Origin: Treponema sp.
GTDB taxonomy: Bacteria; Spirochaetota; Spirochaetia; Treponematales; Breznakiellaceae
Length of the DNA: 34,401 nucleotides
Direction: 5' to 3'
NCBI GenBank assembly: GCA_031273325.1
Contig: JAISSB010000038.1
Coordinates: 1 to 34,401, forward strand
A model generated the notes under the pieces. That model made no database searches, was not told where the DNA came from, and saw only the letters and a program-made list of their open reading frames with translations. The position numbers and the translations under genes were made by a program. Shown one piece after another: positions 1-8,063 of this stretch (within the stretch, counting starts at the first letter, position 1; each line of letters opens with the position of its first letter).

Positions 1-390
1 CTCAGAAAAGCAGTCGCAGACATCAAAGTGAAAAAAGTCATAGCGGTATCGAGTGGTACGGTCATCATCAGTGTGATAGACATCAAGACCGGCTCTGTCA
101 ACGGCACCTTGACCCCCGGCCGTGATTTAAAAATAACCGGTGTCAAAATCAAGATAGCCGGAGACGACCCCGACGTTGGTCTGTACTTTGTTCCCGCTTC
201 AGGAACCCCCGTGAAAGCCGACCCTAGCGATTTTGTGATCAACAACCCCAGCGAAGTGATTGCCTTAATCCCCGCCCTGACCCCCGGCGTATGGCAGGTA
301 CGCATAGTAACCCAATATTCCGGCAGTAGAGACCTCAAGACCCCCGCACCGTCACCTTTGACAAAGACCTCACTGTACTCTAAAGCATAA
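1..390 (+). CDS. 3' end of DUF4469-type Ig-like domain protein, apparently frameshifted
   Basis: The frame is open from the left edge (LRKAVADIKV...), so the N-terminus lies outside the window and the GTG at 28 is probably internal. The visible part has the pattern of the DUF4469 C-terminal Ig-like domain: SGSVNGTLTPGRDLKITG, a GLYFVPASG strand and ALTPGVWQVRIVTQYS. In that family this domain usually follows an HU-like domain; that is family knowledge, not seen here. After DLKTP the frame becomes low-quality and stops at 388-390. Shifting by one base in the C run at 341-345 instead gives RTVTFDKDLTVL and a stop at 381-383, which fits the family ending much better. One C therefore seems to be missing, either a real frameshift or a sequencing error. 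The 23-bp repeat array starts 25 bases after the stop. Function is unknown. Confidence 0.6.
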   Translation, partial: LRKAVADIKVKKVIAVSSGTVIISVIDIKTGSVNGTLTPGRDLKITGVKIKIAGDDPDVGLYFVPASGTPVKADPSDFVINNPSEVIALIPALTPGVWQVRIVTQYSGSRDLKTPAPSPLTKTSLYSKA

Positions 391-414
391 AAAATCTTAT
401 CCTTTATGACAGAA

Positions 415-600
415 GGTCTCTGCACTCTCATGCAGAGACCCTCTGCACTCTCATGCAGAGACCTTCTGCACTACCATGCAGAGACCTTCTGCACTACCAT
501 GCAGAGACCTTCTGCACTACCATGCAGAGACCTTCTGCACTACCATGCAGAGACCTTCTGCACTACCATGCAGAGACCTTCTGCACTACCATACAGAAGC
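415..600. repeat. Eight-unit 23-bp hairpin repeat array (subfamily A)
   Basis: Eight tandem units of 23 bp, consensus CTTCTGCACTACCATGCAGAGAC, with the first two carrying CTCTCA in place of CTACCA. Each unit contains the inverted pair TCTGCA/TGCAGA around a 6-base loop. The first copy (415-440) extends to a perfect 10-bp stem, GGTCTCTGCA/TGCAGAGACC. The last unit is degenerate. The track ORFs here (406-633, 453-656) only translate the repeat. The core AGACCT-CTG-ACTA is shared with the next array, so the two look like diverged relatives. Confidence 0.93.
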
Positions 601-609
601 TCTCTGTCA

Positions 610-1526
610 AATGGGGACAGACCTCTGAACTAAACGGGGACAGACCTCTGAACTAAACAGGGACAGACCTCTGAACTCAATGGGGACAGACCCCAAACTA
701 AACGGGGACAGACCTCTGAATAAACGGGGACAGACCTCTAAACTAAACGGGGACAGACCTCTGAATAAACAGACAGACCTCCGAACTAAACGGGGACAGA
801 CCTCTGAGCTAAACAGGGACAGACCTCAAACCAAACGGGCAGACCTCTGAACTAAACGGGGACAGACCTCTGAGCTAAAACGGGGACAGACCCCGAACTA
901 AACGGAGACAGACCTCTAAACTCAATGGGGACAGACCTCTAAGTAAACGGGGACAGACCTCAAACTAGACGGGGACAGACCTCTAAACTCAATGGGGACA
1001 GACCTCTGAGCTAAAACGGGGACAGACCTCCGAACTAAACGGGGACAGACCTCCAGACCTCCGAACTAAACGGGGACAGACCTCTAGCTAAACGGGGACA
1101 GACCTCTGAACTAAAACAGGGACAGACCCCGAATTAAACGGGGACAGACCCCAGACTAAACGGGGACAGACCTCTAAGCAAACGGACAGACCCCGAATTA
1201 AACGGGGACAGACCTCTGAGCTAAACAGGGACAGACCTCAAACCAAACGGGCAGACCTCTAAACTCAATGGGGACAGACCTCTAAACTCAATGGGGACAG
1301 ACCTCTGAGCTAAAACGGGGACAGATCTCTAAACTCAATGGGGACAGACCTCTGAGCTAAACGGGGACAGACCTCTAAGCAAACGGACAGACCTCTGAAC
1401 TAAACGGGGACAGACCTCTAAGCAAACGGACAGACCTCTGAACCAACGGGGACAGACCTCTGAACTAACAGGGACAGACCCCGAATTAAACGGGGACAGA
1501 CCCCAAACTAAACGGGGACAGACCTC
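610..1526. repeat. About 40-unit 23-bp tandem array of GGGGACAGACC repeats (subfamily B)
   Basis: About 42 same-orientation copies, typical unit CTAAACGGGGACAGACCTCTGAA. Units vary in the tail (TCTGAACT, TCTAAACT, CCCGAATT, CTCAAACC) and by one or two bases in length, with some truncated copies (for example GGGCAGACC near 838 and CTCCAGACC near 1051). Where the core reads GGGGACAGACCCC it forms a 4-bp stem with loop ACAGA. The variable unit length argues against coding. There is no repeat/spacer alternation, so it is not CRISPR. The array ends 4 bases before the stop codon of the minus-strand LysM gene. The same core is found around the RAYT gene, ttcA and ychJ. Confidence 0.95.
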
Positions 1527-1529
1527 ATT

Positions 1530-2666
1530 TTAACCGCGCGGAGCGGTTGCTGGGTCAACGGCAGTTCCATGAGCATCATATACCAGAAAAAGAAGCCGCT
1601 GTTGTCCAAGTGTTCCTAACGACAATCCGGGTGTGACCGTATCACCGACTTTTACTGTGAGTACATCAAGACACGCATAGGTGTACGTGTAGCCGTTAGG
1701 AGAATCAATAATGACCACCTTTCCATACCCGCTGTAAGGACCGGCAGAAATGACTGTCCCTGCCCGAATAGCATACACCGTTTCTCCCCGGTCCCCAGAA
1801 AGTAATACTCCCGAAATCTTTCCGCTGACAGAACGGATTTCACGCGCCGATACCGGCCACTGTTGGTTCCGTGCCGAAACATTCGACGGTCTTGCTTGTT
1901 GAGATACCGGAGTGCTGTATGATTGCTGAGGAATGGTGAGTGTATCGCCGACCTTCAACACATAATTGGCAGAAAGCTTATTCGCTGAACGGAGTGCCTG
2001 TTCCGGTATACCGTAGGCAAGAGCAATTCCCAGAATCGTCTCTCCCCGTACAACGGTATGTTCCCGTTGGCTTGAAGTTCTAGCCGTTTGTTCAATTGGT
2101 TCGGTACGCGGTGCTTGACCGGGAATAGTGAGTATGTCTCCAACTTTCAGTACATAATTAGCAGAAAGCTTGTTTGCTTCACGGAGTACCTGTTCCGGTA
2201 TGCTATATGTACGGGCAATTCCATACAATGTTTCTCCCCGTACAACCGTATGCCGGTTCAAAGCTGCTGAAAGTCCGCCCGCTTGTTCAATTGGTTCCGT
2301 GCGCGGTGCTTGACGGGGGATAGTGAGTGTATCGCCGACCTTCAGCACATAATTGGCAGAAAGCTTGTTTGCTTCACGGAGTACCTGTTCCGGTATGTCG
2401 TACTTAAAAGCAATGCCTGACAAAGTGTCTCCCCATACAACCGGGTGATTCTGTGCCGAAGGTATGATTAATTGTTGTCCTACCCGTAACTTTTGAGGAT
2501 CACTAATACCGTTGCGTGCCATAAGCTCTTCACTTTGAACCATAAATGCCCGAGATAATGAAAAAAGCGTATCCCCATTCCGTACAGTATATATAACGTC
2601 ACGTGCGTAACTTGAAACCGGCACCAAGAAACATACTATACCCCAAAAAATATACACAGCTTGCAT
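1530..2666 (-). CDS. Secreted protein with four LysM domains and a degenerate M23 domain
   Basis: This 378-residue protein begins with a signal peptide (hydrophobic IFWGIVCFLVPV, likely cleavage after SYA). Four LysM peptidoglycan-binding repeats follow at about 25-69, 73-117, 139-182 and 203-247. Repeats 2-4 share near-identical text (ANKLSANYVLKVGD), suggesting recent duplication. Residues 285-378 match the lysostaphin/M23 fold (TVISAGPYSGYGKVVIID), but the Zn-binding motifs are gone: the H-x3-D site reads LLSGD, the H-x-H site reads YACLD, and the last one reads RLLFLVYD. By analogy with EnvC/NlpD it is probably a non-catalytic cell-wall binding or amidase-activating protein; that role is inferred. 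It is divergent from exoA, 49 bases away, so the promoters probably share this gap. The repeat array lies directly downstream. Confidence 0.88.
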   Translation of the reverse strand: MQAVYIFWGIVCFLVPVSSYARDVIYTVRNGDTLFSLSRAFMVQSEELMARNGISDPQKLRVGQQLIIPSAQNHPVVWGDTLSGIAFKYDIPEQVLREANKLSANYVLKVGDTLTIPRQAPRTEPIEQAGGLSAALNRHTVVRGETLYGIARTYSIPEQVLREANKLSANYVLKVGDILTIPGQAPRTEPIEQTARTSSQREHTVVRGETILGIALAYGIPEQALRSANKLSANYVLKVGDTLTIPQQSYSTPVSQQARPSNVSARNQQWPVSAREIRSVSGKISGVLLSGDRGETVYAIRAGTVISAGPYSGYGKVVIIDSPNGYTYTYACLDVLTVKVGDTVTPGLSLGTLGQQRLLFLVYDAHGTAVDPATAPRG

Positions 2667-2715
2667 AACGGCGTTTCCCCTTTTTTCTTAATTATTCGTT
2701 ATATTTTATCATAGA

Positions 2716-3489
2716 ATGCGTATTATCACATGGAACGTCAATGGAATACGAGCTGCCCAAAAAAAGGGGTTTATGCGATGGCTTGTGCAGGAACAGCCTG
2801 ATATCCTTTGTGTTCAAGAAACACGCGCACACAAAGAACAACTTGACGCGGAAATACTTAATCCATGTACAAAATCAGAATCAACGTATGAGTCATACTG
2901 GTTGAGCGCCCAACGTGCAGGATATGCAGGAGTTGCACTCTATACTCTTTTAAGTCCGCAATCAGTTACTCCGCTTGGATTGTATGAATATGATAGTGAA
3001 GGGCGTTTTTTACAAGCAGACTTTGAATCTTTTTCTGTTATTTCTGTTTATTTTCCTCACGTTCAAGAATCTCACAAACGGCTTGATTATAAAATAGCCT
3101 TTTGTGAAGCTGTCCGTAACCGTTGCGATTATATCCGCTCACATAATCGGCATGTTATTCTGTGCGGTGATTACAATATTGCTCATAATCCTATCGATTT
3201 GGCACAACATGAAAAACATGCAGATGATGCAGGGTATCTTCCCGAAGAGCGTGCGTGGATAGATTCATTTCTCCATGCGGGCTATGTTGACAGTTTCCGC
3301 TTTATGCATCCTAACGAGTCCGGTTGCTATAGCTGGTTTTCATATAGATCGGGAGCGCGGCAACGAAATAGAGGGTGGCGTATTGATTATCTCTGTGTTG
3401 ACGAAGAACTTGCCCCGTCCATAAAAAAAGCTTCGATTTTAGCAGGAGTTTGCGGTTTCGATCATAATCCATGTTCAATTGAGCTGTGA
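2716..3489 (+). CDS. exoA: Exodeoxyribonuclease III / AP endonuclease
   Basis: A 257-residue exonuclease III family protein (usual length about 250-270), acting in base-excision repair at abasic sites. The family motifs occur in order: TWNVNGIRA at the N-terminus (metal-binding Asn), CVQETR (metal-binding Glu), the conserved Tyr/His segment SVYFPHV, GDYNIAH (catalytic Asp and Asn), WRIDYLCV, and a C-terminal DH pair in GFDHNP. In most homologues the last motif reads SDHxP; here Ser is Phe, but the catalytic Asp-His are kept. The ATG start gives the standard MRIITWNVNG beginning, although no strong ribosome binding site is visible. It is divergent from the LysM gene and convergent with the next minus-strand gene, with only 7 bases between the stops. 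Confidence 0.95.
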   Translation: MRIITWNVNGIRAAQKKGFMRWLVQEQPDILCVQETRAHKEQLDAEILNPCTKSESTYESYWLSAQRAGYAGVALYTLLSPQSVTPLGLYEYDSEGRFLQADFESFSVISVYFPHVQESHKRLDYKIAFCEAVRNRCDYIRSHNRHVILCGDYNIAHNPIDLAQHEKHADDAGYLPEERAWIDSFLHAGYVDSFRFMHPNESGCYSWFSYRSGARQRNRGWRIDYLCVDEELAPSIKKASILAGVCGFDHNPCSIEL

Positions 3490-3496
3490 ACAACAA

Positions 3497-4555
3497 TTAG
3501 CATATTTCGTTTAACTTTATTTCATATTCATAACTTAGTTTTCTATAATAATCTAGTTCTATTAAATCTGTCGGTTTTATTTGTCCGTCTTGTTTTTCAA
3601 AATAACTTAATCCTGCAATCTTTAACATTCTGTATACAAACTGAGAGCAAAACATTATATTTGGCTTGAATGAAGATTTAAATACAAGTCCAAATAGATT
3701 ATAGGCATTCCCTTGACTATTTATTTCTTTGATTTTATCGATAATCATTTTCTTATTCTCTGCCGATAACAATACACTGTATACTATAATTGAAGAATCT
3801 TGCTTTTTATTAAAATACTCAATAATTTCCATATTCAATCCGGGAGGATATAATTTCTCTCCCCCATTATAGCTTATAATGGTTTTCAATTCTTTATCAA
3901 ATGATAACGATGCATGATTATACTTTTTTCTTGTAAACATTGAAATAATTTCACTAGCCGGGCTGCCGGTATTTGAAATAATAATATAGATATTCGGATC
4001 AGTTAATGTTTGATAAGCTGATTCAAAATATTCATCCGTAATACTTTCTTTATTAATGTATCGAAATGAATTATGGCGCGGTAAATATTTTAACAATTCA
4101 TAAATATTGTCCTTTGATAAGCTTTTCTGCCCCTTATTGATTATATCTGCAATGTTGTCAATATTTTCAATTAATTCATTAAATGTAAATACTGCTGTAT
4201 CTTGCACTGAAGGCAAATATGATTCAACTCTTTTATTTCCAGGATGTATAGTATTAATAAAAAGGGGTATTAAAACAATTGATATTCCAATAATCTTAGC
4301 TATTACCGTAGTAAACAAATTACTGTTATACGTAAAAATGACTGTATTGGTATATACCAATTGGAATACCATAATCATTAAATATAACAGTAATAATATT
4401 ATCTTGTTCTTTACATTATCGATTCTTAATAATGTATAGGCTATCATAAATAAAGATATAAACACATAGGCTAATACAAACAAAACAAAACTGTTTGAGA
4501 AGAATAGGGCTGATAATAATATTCCAAAAATAAGTCGTACAGTATGCACATTCAT
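3497..4555 (-). CDS. Membrane protein with C-terminal permuted NlpC/P60 (YiiX/YycO-like) domain
   Basis: The start was placed at ATG 4555 (MNVHTVRL), preceded by AGGAAA; the longer ORF in the track overlaps the end of ispG. The 352-residue product has three or four hydrophobic segments at about 6-42, 50-68 and 83-102, then a soluble C-terminal half. Residues about 188-315 resemble permuted papain-like YiiX/YycO enzymes: a strand IYIIISNTG, a His in YNHASLSF (H214), and a Cys in MFCSQFVYRML (C303). In these families His precedes the Cys, the reverse of standard NlpC/P60. The substrate is unknown; amidase or thioesterase activity on lipid or peptide is possible. The gene is very AT-rich compared with its neighbours, which may indicate transfer. 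It lies 55 bases downstream of ispG on the same strand. Confidence 0.7.
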   Translation of the reverse strand: MNVHTVRLIFGILLSALFFSNSFVLFVLAYVFISLFMIAYTLLRIDNVKNKIILLLLYLMIMVFQLVYTNTVIFTYNSNLFTTVIAKIIGISIVLIPLFINTIHPGNKRVESYLPSVQDTAVFTFNELIENIDNIADIINKGQKSLSKDNIYELLKYLPRHNSFRYINKESITDEYFESAYQTLTDPNIYIIISNTGSPASEIISMFTRKKYNHASLSFDKELKTIISYNGGEKLYPPGLNMEIIEYFNKKQDSSIIVYSVLLSAENKKMIIDKIKEINSQGNAYNLFGLVFKSSFKPNIMFCSQFVYRMLKIAGLSYFEKQDGQIKPTDLIELDYYRKLSYEYEIKLNEIC

Positions 4556-4610
4556 ATATTTCCTACTGTCATAGATCAAAAAGTATATTAAAACCTTTTG
4601 CTTCTTAATA

Positions 4611-5693
4611 TTATAATGTTTTACTAAGCAAAGATAATGCTTCACTAAATGCAATATCCGCAAGATCTATTGACACAGTACGAAGTAGTTTTCCATGGCG
4701 GAATAGAAGTACTTTATTACCAGCGCCGGTAATACCAAGATCAGCGTGCCGTGCTTCTCCCGGACCATTTACCATGCAACCCATAATTGCAACAGTAGCT
4801 TTAGTTTTTAGTGAATACAGTATAGGTAGCCATTTTTCTGTAAAACTGTGTGTATCAAAGCTGTTTCGCCCGCAACGTGGGCAAGATATGACAGTGATAC
4901 CGTGCTGTGACGGATCAACTGTTCTTAAAATTTCACGCGCAGCAATTACTTCGTTTTCTGGACTGTCTGAAAGAGAGACTCGAATAGTATCGCCAATTCC
5001 TTCACTTAAAAGCGTATATAACGCTATAGCACTGCGCGTTACTCCTGCAATGAGCGGCCCGGCTTCGGTGACACCAATGTGTAAAGGAACTGTTGTTTTT
5101 TGGGCAATTTTTCGATTCACTTCAATAGTAGTATCAAGTGAAGAAGCTTTAATGGAAAGAACGATTGATGGGATATTCCACCGCTCGCACTGTTCCAATT
5201 CACGTTCTGCTGCTTCAACTAAAGCGTCGCTTAGTGATAAGCCTAAGGAATCTACTTTTTGCTGAAGATCGTGGGCTAAACTCCCTGCATTAATCCCTAT
5301 TCGTATTGGTATTCCCCGGTCAGAAGCTTTTTTAGCAACTTCTTCAAAATGATTACCAATGTTACCGGGGTTGATTCGTATTTTTGCTATCGGTGTATCG
5401 AGACAACGGAGTGCGATTTTATAATCAAAGTGAACGTCAGCAACGAGCGGTACCGAAACGTGCGTGGCGAGTTTTTCTAATAATAGCACAGTATCTTCGT
5501 CAGGTACTGCAAACCGTACCATCTCACAACCCATTGCATTTAAACTTTGGATACGTGCAGCAATAGTTTTAATGTCTGATTCAGCAAAAGGCTCTTTCCA
5601 CATAGTTTGAATCGCCACCGGAGCTTGATCGCCGATGGCTACAGCGTGAGTGTTCTTACCAATTAAAGTTCTTCTGCTTTTTCGTTGTACCAC
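4611..5693 (-). CDS. ispG: 4-hydroxy-3-methylbut-2-enyl diphosphate synthase (IspG/GcpE)
   Basis: This 360-residue protein is the [4Fe-4S] enzyme that converts MEcPP to HMBPP in the methylerythritol phosphate isoprenoid pathway. The N-terminal TIM barrel shows the standard phrases GDQAPVAIQTMW, VRFAVPDE, VADVHFDYKIAL and RINPGNIG. The cluster ligands are seen in the C-terminal part as SCPRCGR (two Cys) and MGCMVNGPGEA (one Cys), with the conserved Glu nearby. The length fits the short bacterial form without the large insertion. It starts with GTG three bases after the atpK stop, with no obvious ribosome binding site, suggesting translational coupling to atpK. Confidence 0.97.
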   Translation of the reverse strand: MVQRKSRRTLIGKNTHAVAIGDQAPVAIQTMWKEPFAESDIKTIAARIQSLNAMGCEMVRFAVPDEDTVLLLEKLATHVSVPLVADVHFDYKIALRCLDTPIAKIRINPGNIGNHFEEVAKKASDRGIPIRIGINAGSLAHDLQQKVDSLGLSLSDALVEAAERELEQCERWNIPSIVLSIKASSLDTTIEVNRKIAQKTTVPLHIGVTEAGPLIAGVTRSAIALYTLLSEGIGDTIRVSLSDSPENEVIAAREILRTVDPSQHGITVISCPRCGRNSFDTHSFTEKWLPILYSLKTKATVAIMGCMVNGPGEARHADLGITGAGNKVLLFRHGKLLRTVSIDLADIAFSEALSLLSKTL

Positions 5694-5696
5694 TGC

Positions 5697-6131
5697 TTAA
5701 GCAATTAACATAGAGAAAACCATAACAAATAAAGCGACTGTTTCGCACAATCCAATAACTAACATATAGTTACCGAATCCTTGTCCTGTTTCACCGTAAG
5801 CGTCGCAGGCTGCTGCAGAACAGTTTCCTTGTGCTAGAGCAGAACCACCCATAGCGAGTCCAGCAAATAAACCGACACCTAAAAGCTGAAAAGCATTCAA
5901 GTTTTGACTTCCTAAAAGAGTCTGCATTAAAATAAAACCGTAGATGGTTTGTGTTAACGGCGCACCGGCAAATGCTACTAAAATAAACGGTACTGGTTTA
6001 TTTTGGATAAAACATTTTTTCCAAGCACCAATAGCAGCCATACCCGCAACGCCAGCTCCCGCTGCCGAACCTACCGCAGCAAGTCCAAGGCACGCGCCAA
6101 CACCGATCTGTCCAACTAATCCCGCATCCAT
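5697..6131 (-). CDS. atpK: V-type ATP synthase/ATPase proteolipid subunit K
   Basis: The start was placed at ATG 6131 (MDAGLVGQIG), preceded by AAGGAGAATTTC, eight codons inside the track ORF. The 144-residue product is a four-helix V-type rotor proteolipid made of two duplicated hairpins. The second helix carries TQTIYGF, corresponding to the TQGLYGF ion-site region of Enterococcus NtpK, and the fourth helix carries the essential carboxylate in GLCETVALFVM. It therefore looks functional. The insertion GNCSAAACDAYGETGQGFG between helices 3 and 4 is Cys-rich and unusual. No other V-ATPase subunit gene is nearby; upstream is the vWA protein and downstream is ispG. A small inverted repeat (GTTTGT/ACAAAC) lies just upstream of the ribosome binding site. 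Confidence 0.9.
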   Translation of the reverse strand: MDAGLVGQIGVGACLGLAAVGSAAGAGVAGMAAIGAWKKCFIQNKPVPFILVAFAGAPLTQTIYGFILMQTLLGSQNLNAFQLLGVGLFAGLAMGGSALAQGNCSAAACDAYGETGQGFGNYMLVIGLCETVALFVMVFSMLIA

Positions 6132-6386
6132 GAAATTCTCCTTGTGTTTGTCCACACAAACAATATTATTAAAGGTGGGGCACCTACTAGAGTAGTATAT
6201 ATGAAAAAAGTATTCAGTGAATAGCTTAAACTGAAAATAGCAACGGAAATACCTGACAATCTATCCATCCTTAATACACTTATAATCATACTACACAGTA
6301 TAAAAAAATTCTGAGTTACATTTTAAATTAATACAGTGTTTCATAGTTGCTATTTTATTTTAAAGTTAAGTATTAATAGGTTTTTA

Positions 6387-6419
6387 CACCGTAAAGCTTA
6401 ATTCCATAGCTTTACGGTG
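6387..6419. terminator. Strong 12-bp hairpin in the 308-base gap upstream of atpK
   Basis: A perfect 12-bp inverted repeat, CACCGTAAAGCT and its complement, with a 9-base loop. It begins 20 bases past the stop of the minus-strand vWA gene. No T run follows on the minus strand; on the plus strand it is followed by CTCCCTTTATTT. It may stop transcription or protect the 3' end. The rest of the gap (6132-6386) is AT-rich, presumably holding the atpK promoter (a possible TATACT box near 6195), with no other recognisable element. Confidence 0.5.
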
Positions 6420-6439
6420 CTCCCTTTATTTATACGTAA

Positions 6440-7999
6440 TTAATTCTGGGATGGAATGTTCTCAAAAAGAATAGTAATGAATTCCCGGGCATCTCTTTGT
6501 ATCTCTGAAATACCGCCACTACCGAGAGAAGTACTATTATCCAATATCAGATAAACGATACCTGATTTTGGAATCACTTTTGCTGCTGCATTTGGATCTT
6601 TATCAATTTCACTGTTTCTCTGCCACTCTTTACCTGATTCTTTGAACCACTGTTGAATAGGATTTCTTTGAACTTCTGCTGGATCGTAGTTTCCGATATT
6701 GTTAAAGGCATAGTGAACTACAGTGCGGTTAACAATTTGTCCAGTCACCTTATCAGTAGTAATATTAACACCAACACCAATAGCGTTAGTTAGTACATAC
6801 TGATAATTTTCAATCTGTACTGTACCTTCAATGTATTTTTCAGAGGTTGTAGCAGATTTACCGTCAAGAATAACTCGCACTTGAGTACCGCGTGCATAGG
6901 AAGGAGTTCCTACAATGAGGTCAGCATTGATGTCACCTCTAAGTTTTTGAGCTAATTCTCTAAATTTCGCTCTCAACCCTTCAATATCATCTGCATAGTA
7001 GAAATTTTCTTCCGCAGAAGCTAATTCCCGCAATGATTGTTTAAACTGGTTTTCTAAATCGGGGAGAACGTCTTGTCCCTTTGAACCGACTGAGTACGCA
7101 GTAATCGTTTTATCACCGAGTATCTCTCTACTAATAGGTTGTGCAAGTTGATTAACAACAAAAGCTTTATAGTTATCAGTTACGTCTCCCTTATAAGGAT
7201 TGCCAGCATCAGTGAGAAGCGGATCAACTAAACCAAGAGCAGTTGAGTTATTATCAATACCGTCGGTAAACGTAACTAAACTAACAGTATCAAGATTAAC
7301 AATATCTTTTGCTACAATGTTTTTGATATCCAGCAAAGCTGAATGCACAGCTGCATAGAGTGATGTACCAGGTATCTCTGCTTCTTTATAATCGCTCTGA
7401 ATTTTATTCTGAACGGTACGATAATCAGAATCTGGCACTTTAACCAAACGGAATGGCGAACCCGGCTCACTGAGGTGAGTAATCTGATCGGCAAAAGCAA
7501 GAACTCCAAGATACAACCCGCTGTCCCACAGTTTATTTATAATCGGGGATCCTACTGAAGTTAGTTTAGCGATAATAGGATCAGCTTCAAATTCTATTGT
7601 GAGTAATTGTCCCTGAAGATTTACAGTATATACTTCAGGAACACCGGGCCACTGCTGAAAAACGGATTTACTAGCGTCAATTTTGTACGTTGCCCGCTCT
7701 TCAGGGATGAGCGGATTCAATGAAACTGCCAAATAAATCTGGTGTGTTCCATTCGGAACAATAATCCGCACCGTTTCTCCTATACCGGTTGCTTCACTAT
7801 ACCCTAGTGCTGCAGTTGGTTTACCGTCAACATACAGTATTACTGGTAGTGGGTGATATCCATTATAGGTGACAACTATCTCAGACTCTCCATCCTGTGG
7901 AATAGTTCGATTTACCTTAGGAATTCCCGGTAAATCCAACACGAAAGCAAAGTTTACCGCAATTACGGCAAACACACTAAAAAATATTACTCGTTTCAT
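6440..7999 (-). CDS. Secreted protein with apparently circularly permuted vWA domain
   Basis: The start was placed at ATG 7999 (MKRVIFFSVF), which gives a signal peptide; the longer track ORF runs back through the tRNA-like terminator. The product has 519 residues. After an N-terminal beta-rich part (about 30-140) comes a run matching the second part of a von Willebrand A domain: strand GVLAFAD (165-171), a MIDAS threonine context GTSL (211-214), and the third MIDAS motif TFTDGIDN (243-250). The first MIDAS motif D-x-S-x-S is missing in front but occurs at the extreme C-terminus, where VYLILDNSTS (482-491) is followed by a helix and the protein ends. The order of vWA elements is therefore rotated. 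It is probably periplasmic or envelope-associated; the partner is unknown. I do not recognise a named family. Confidence 0.7.
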   Translation of the reverse strand: MKRVIFFSVFAVIAVNFAFVLDLPGIPKVNRTIPQDGESEIVVTYNGYHPLPVILYVDGKPTAALGYSEATGIGETVRIIVPNGTHQIYLAVSLNPLIPEERATYKIDASKSVFQQWPGVPEVYTVNLQGQLLTIEFEADPIIAKLTSVGSPIINKLWDSGLYLGVLAFADQITHLSEPGSPFRLVKVPDSDYRTVQNKIQSDYKEAEIPGTSLYAAVHSALLDIKNIVAKDIVNLDTVSLVTFTDGIDNNSTALGLVDPLLTDAGNPYKGDVTDNYKAFVVNQLAQPISREILGDKTITAYSVGSKGQDVLPDLENQFKQSLRELASAEENFYYADDIEGLRAKFRELAQKLRGDINADLIVGTPSYARGTQVRVILDGKSATTSEKYIEGTVQIENYQYVLTNAIGVGVNITTDKVTGQIVNRTVVHYAFNNIGNYDPAEVQRNPIQQWFKESGKEWQRNSEIDKDPNAAAKVIPKSGIVYLILDNSTSLGSGGISEIQRDAREFITILFENIPSQN

Positions 8000-8063
8000 A
8001 AAGAAAACACCGCTATTAAGTCTAGCAACAACAGCGGCGGGCTTAAGCCCAACCTCCTTTCTC

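Noticed and set aside
406-656. Track ORFs of 75 and 67 residues
   Set aside because: They translate the 23-bp hairpin repeats (QRPSALPCRDLLHYH pattern) and have no upstream signals.
415-1526. CRISPR array
   Set aside because: Repeats are directly adjacent 23-bp units with no unique spacers, and no cas gene is in the window.
4774-5265. 163-residue plus-strand ORF
   Set aside because: An antisense shadow of ispG, whose product is certain.
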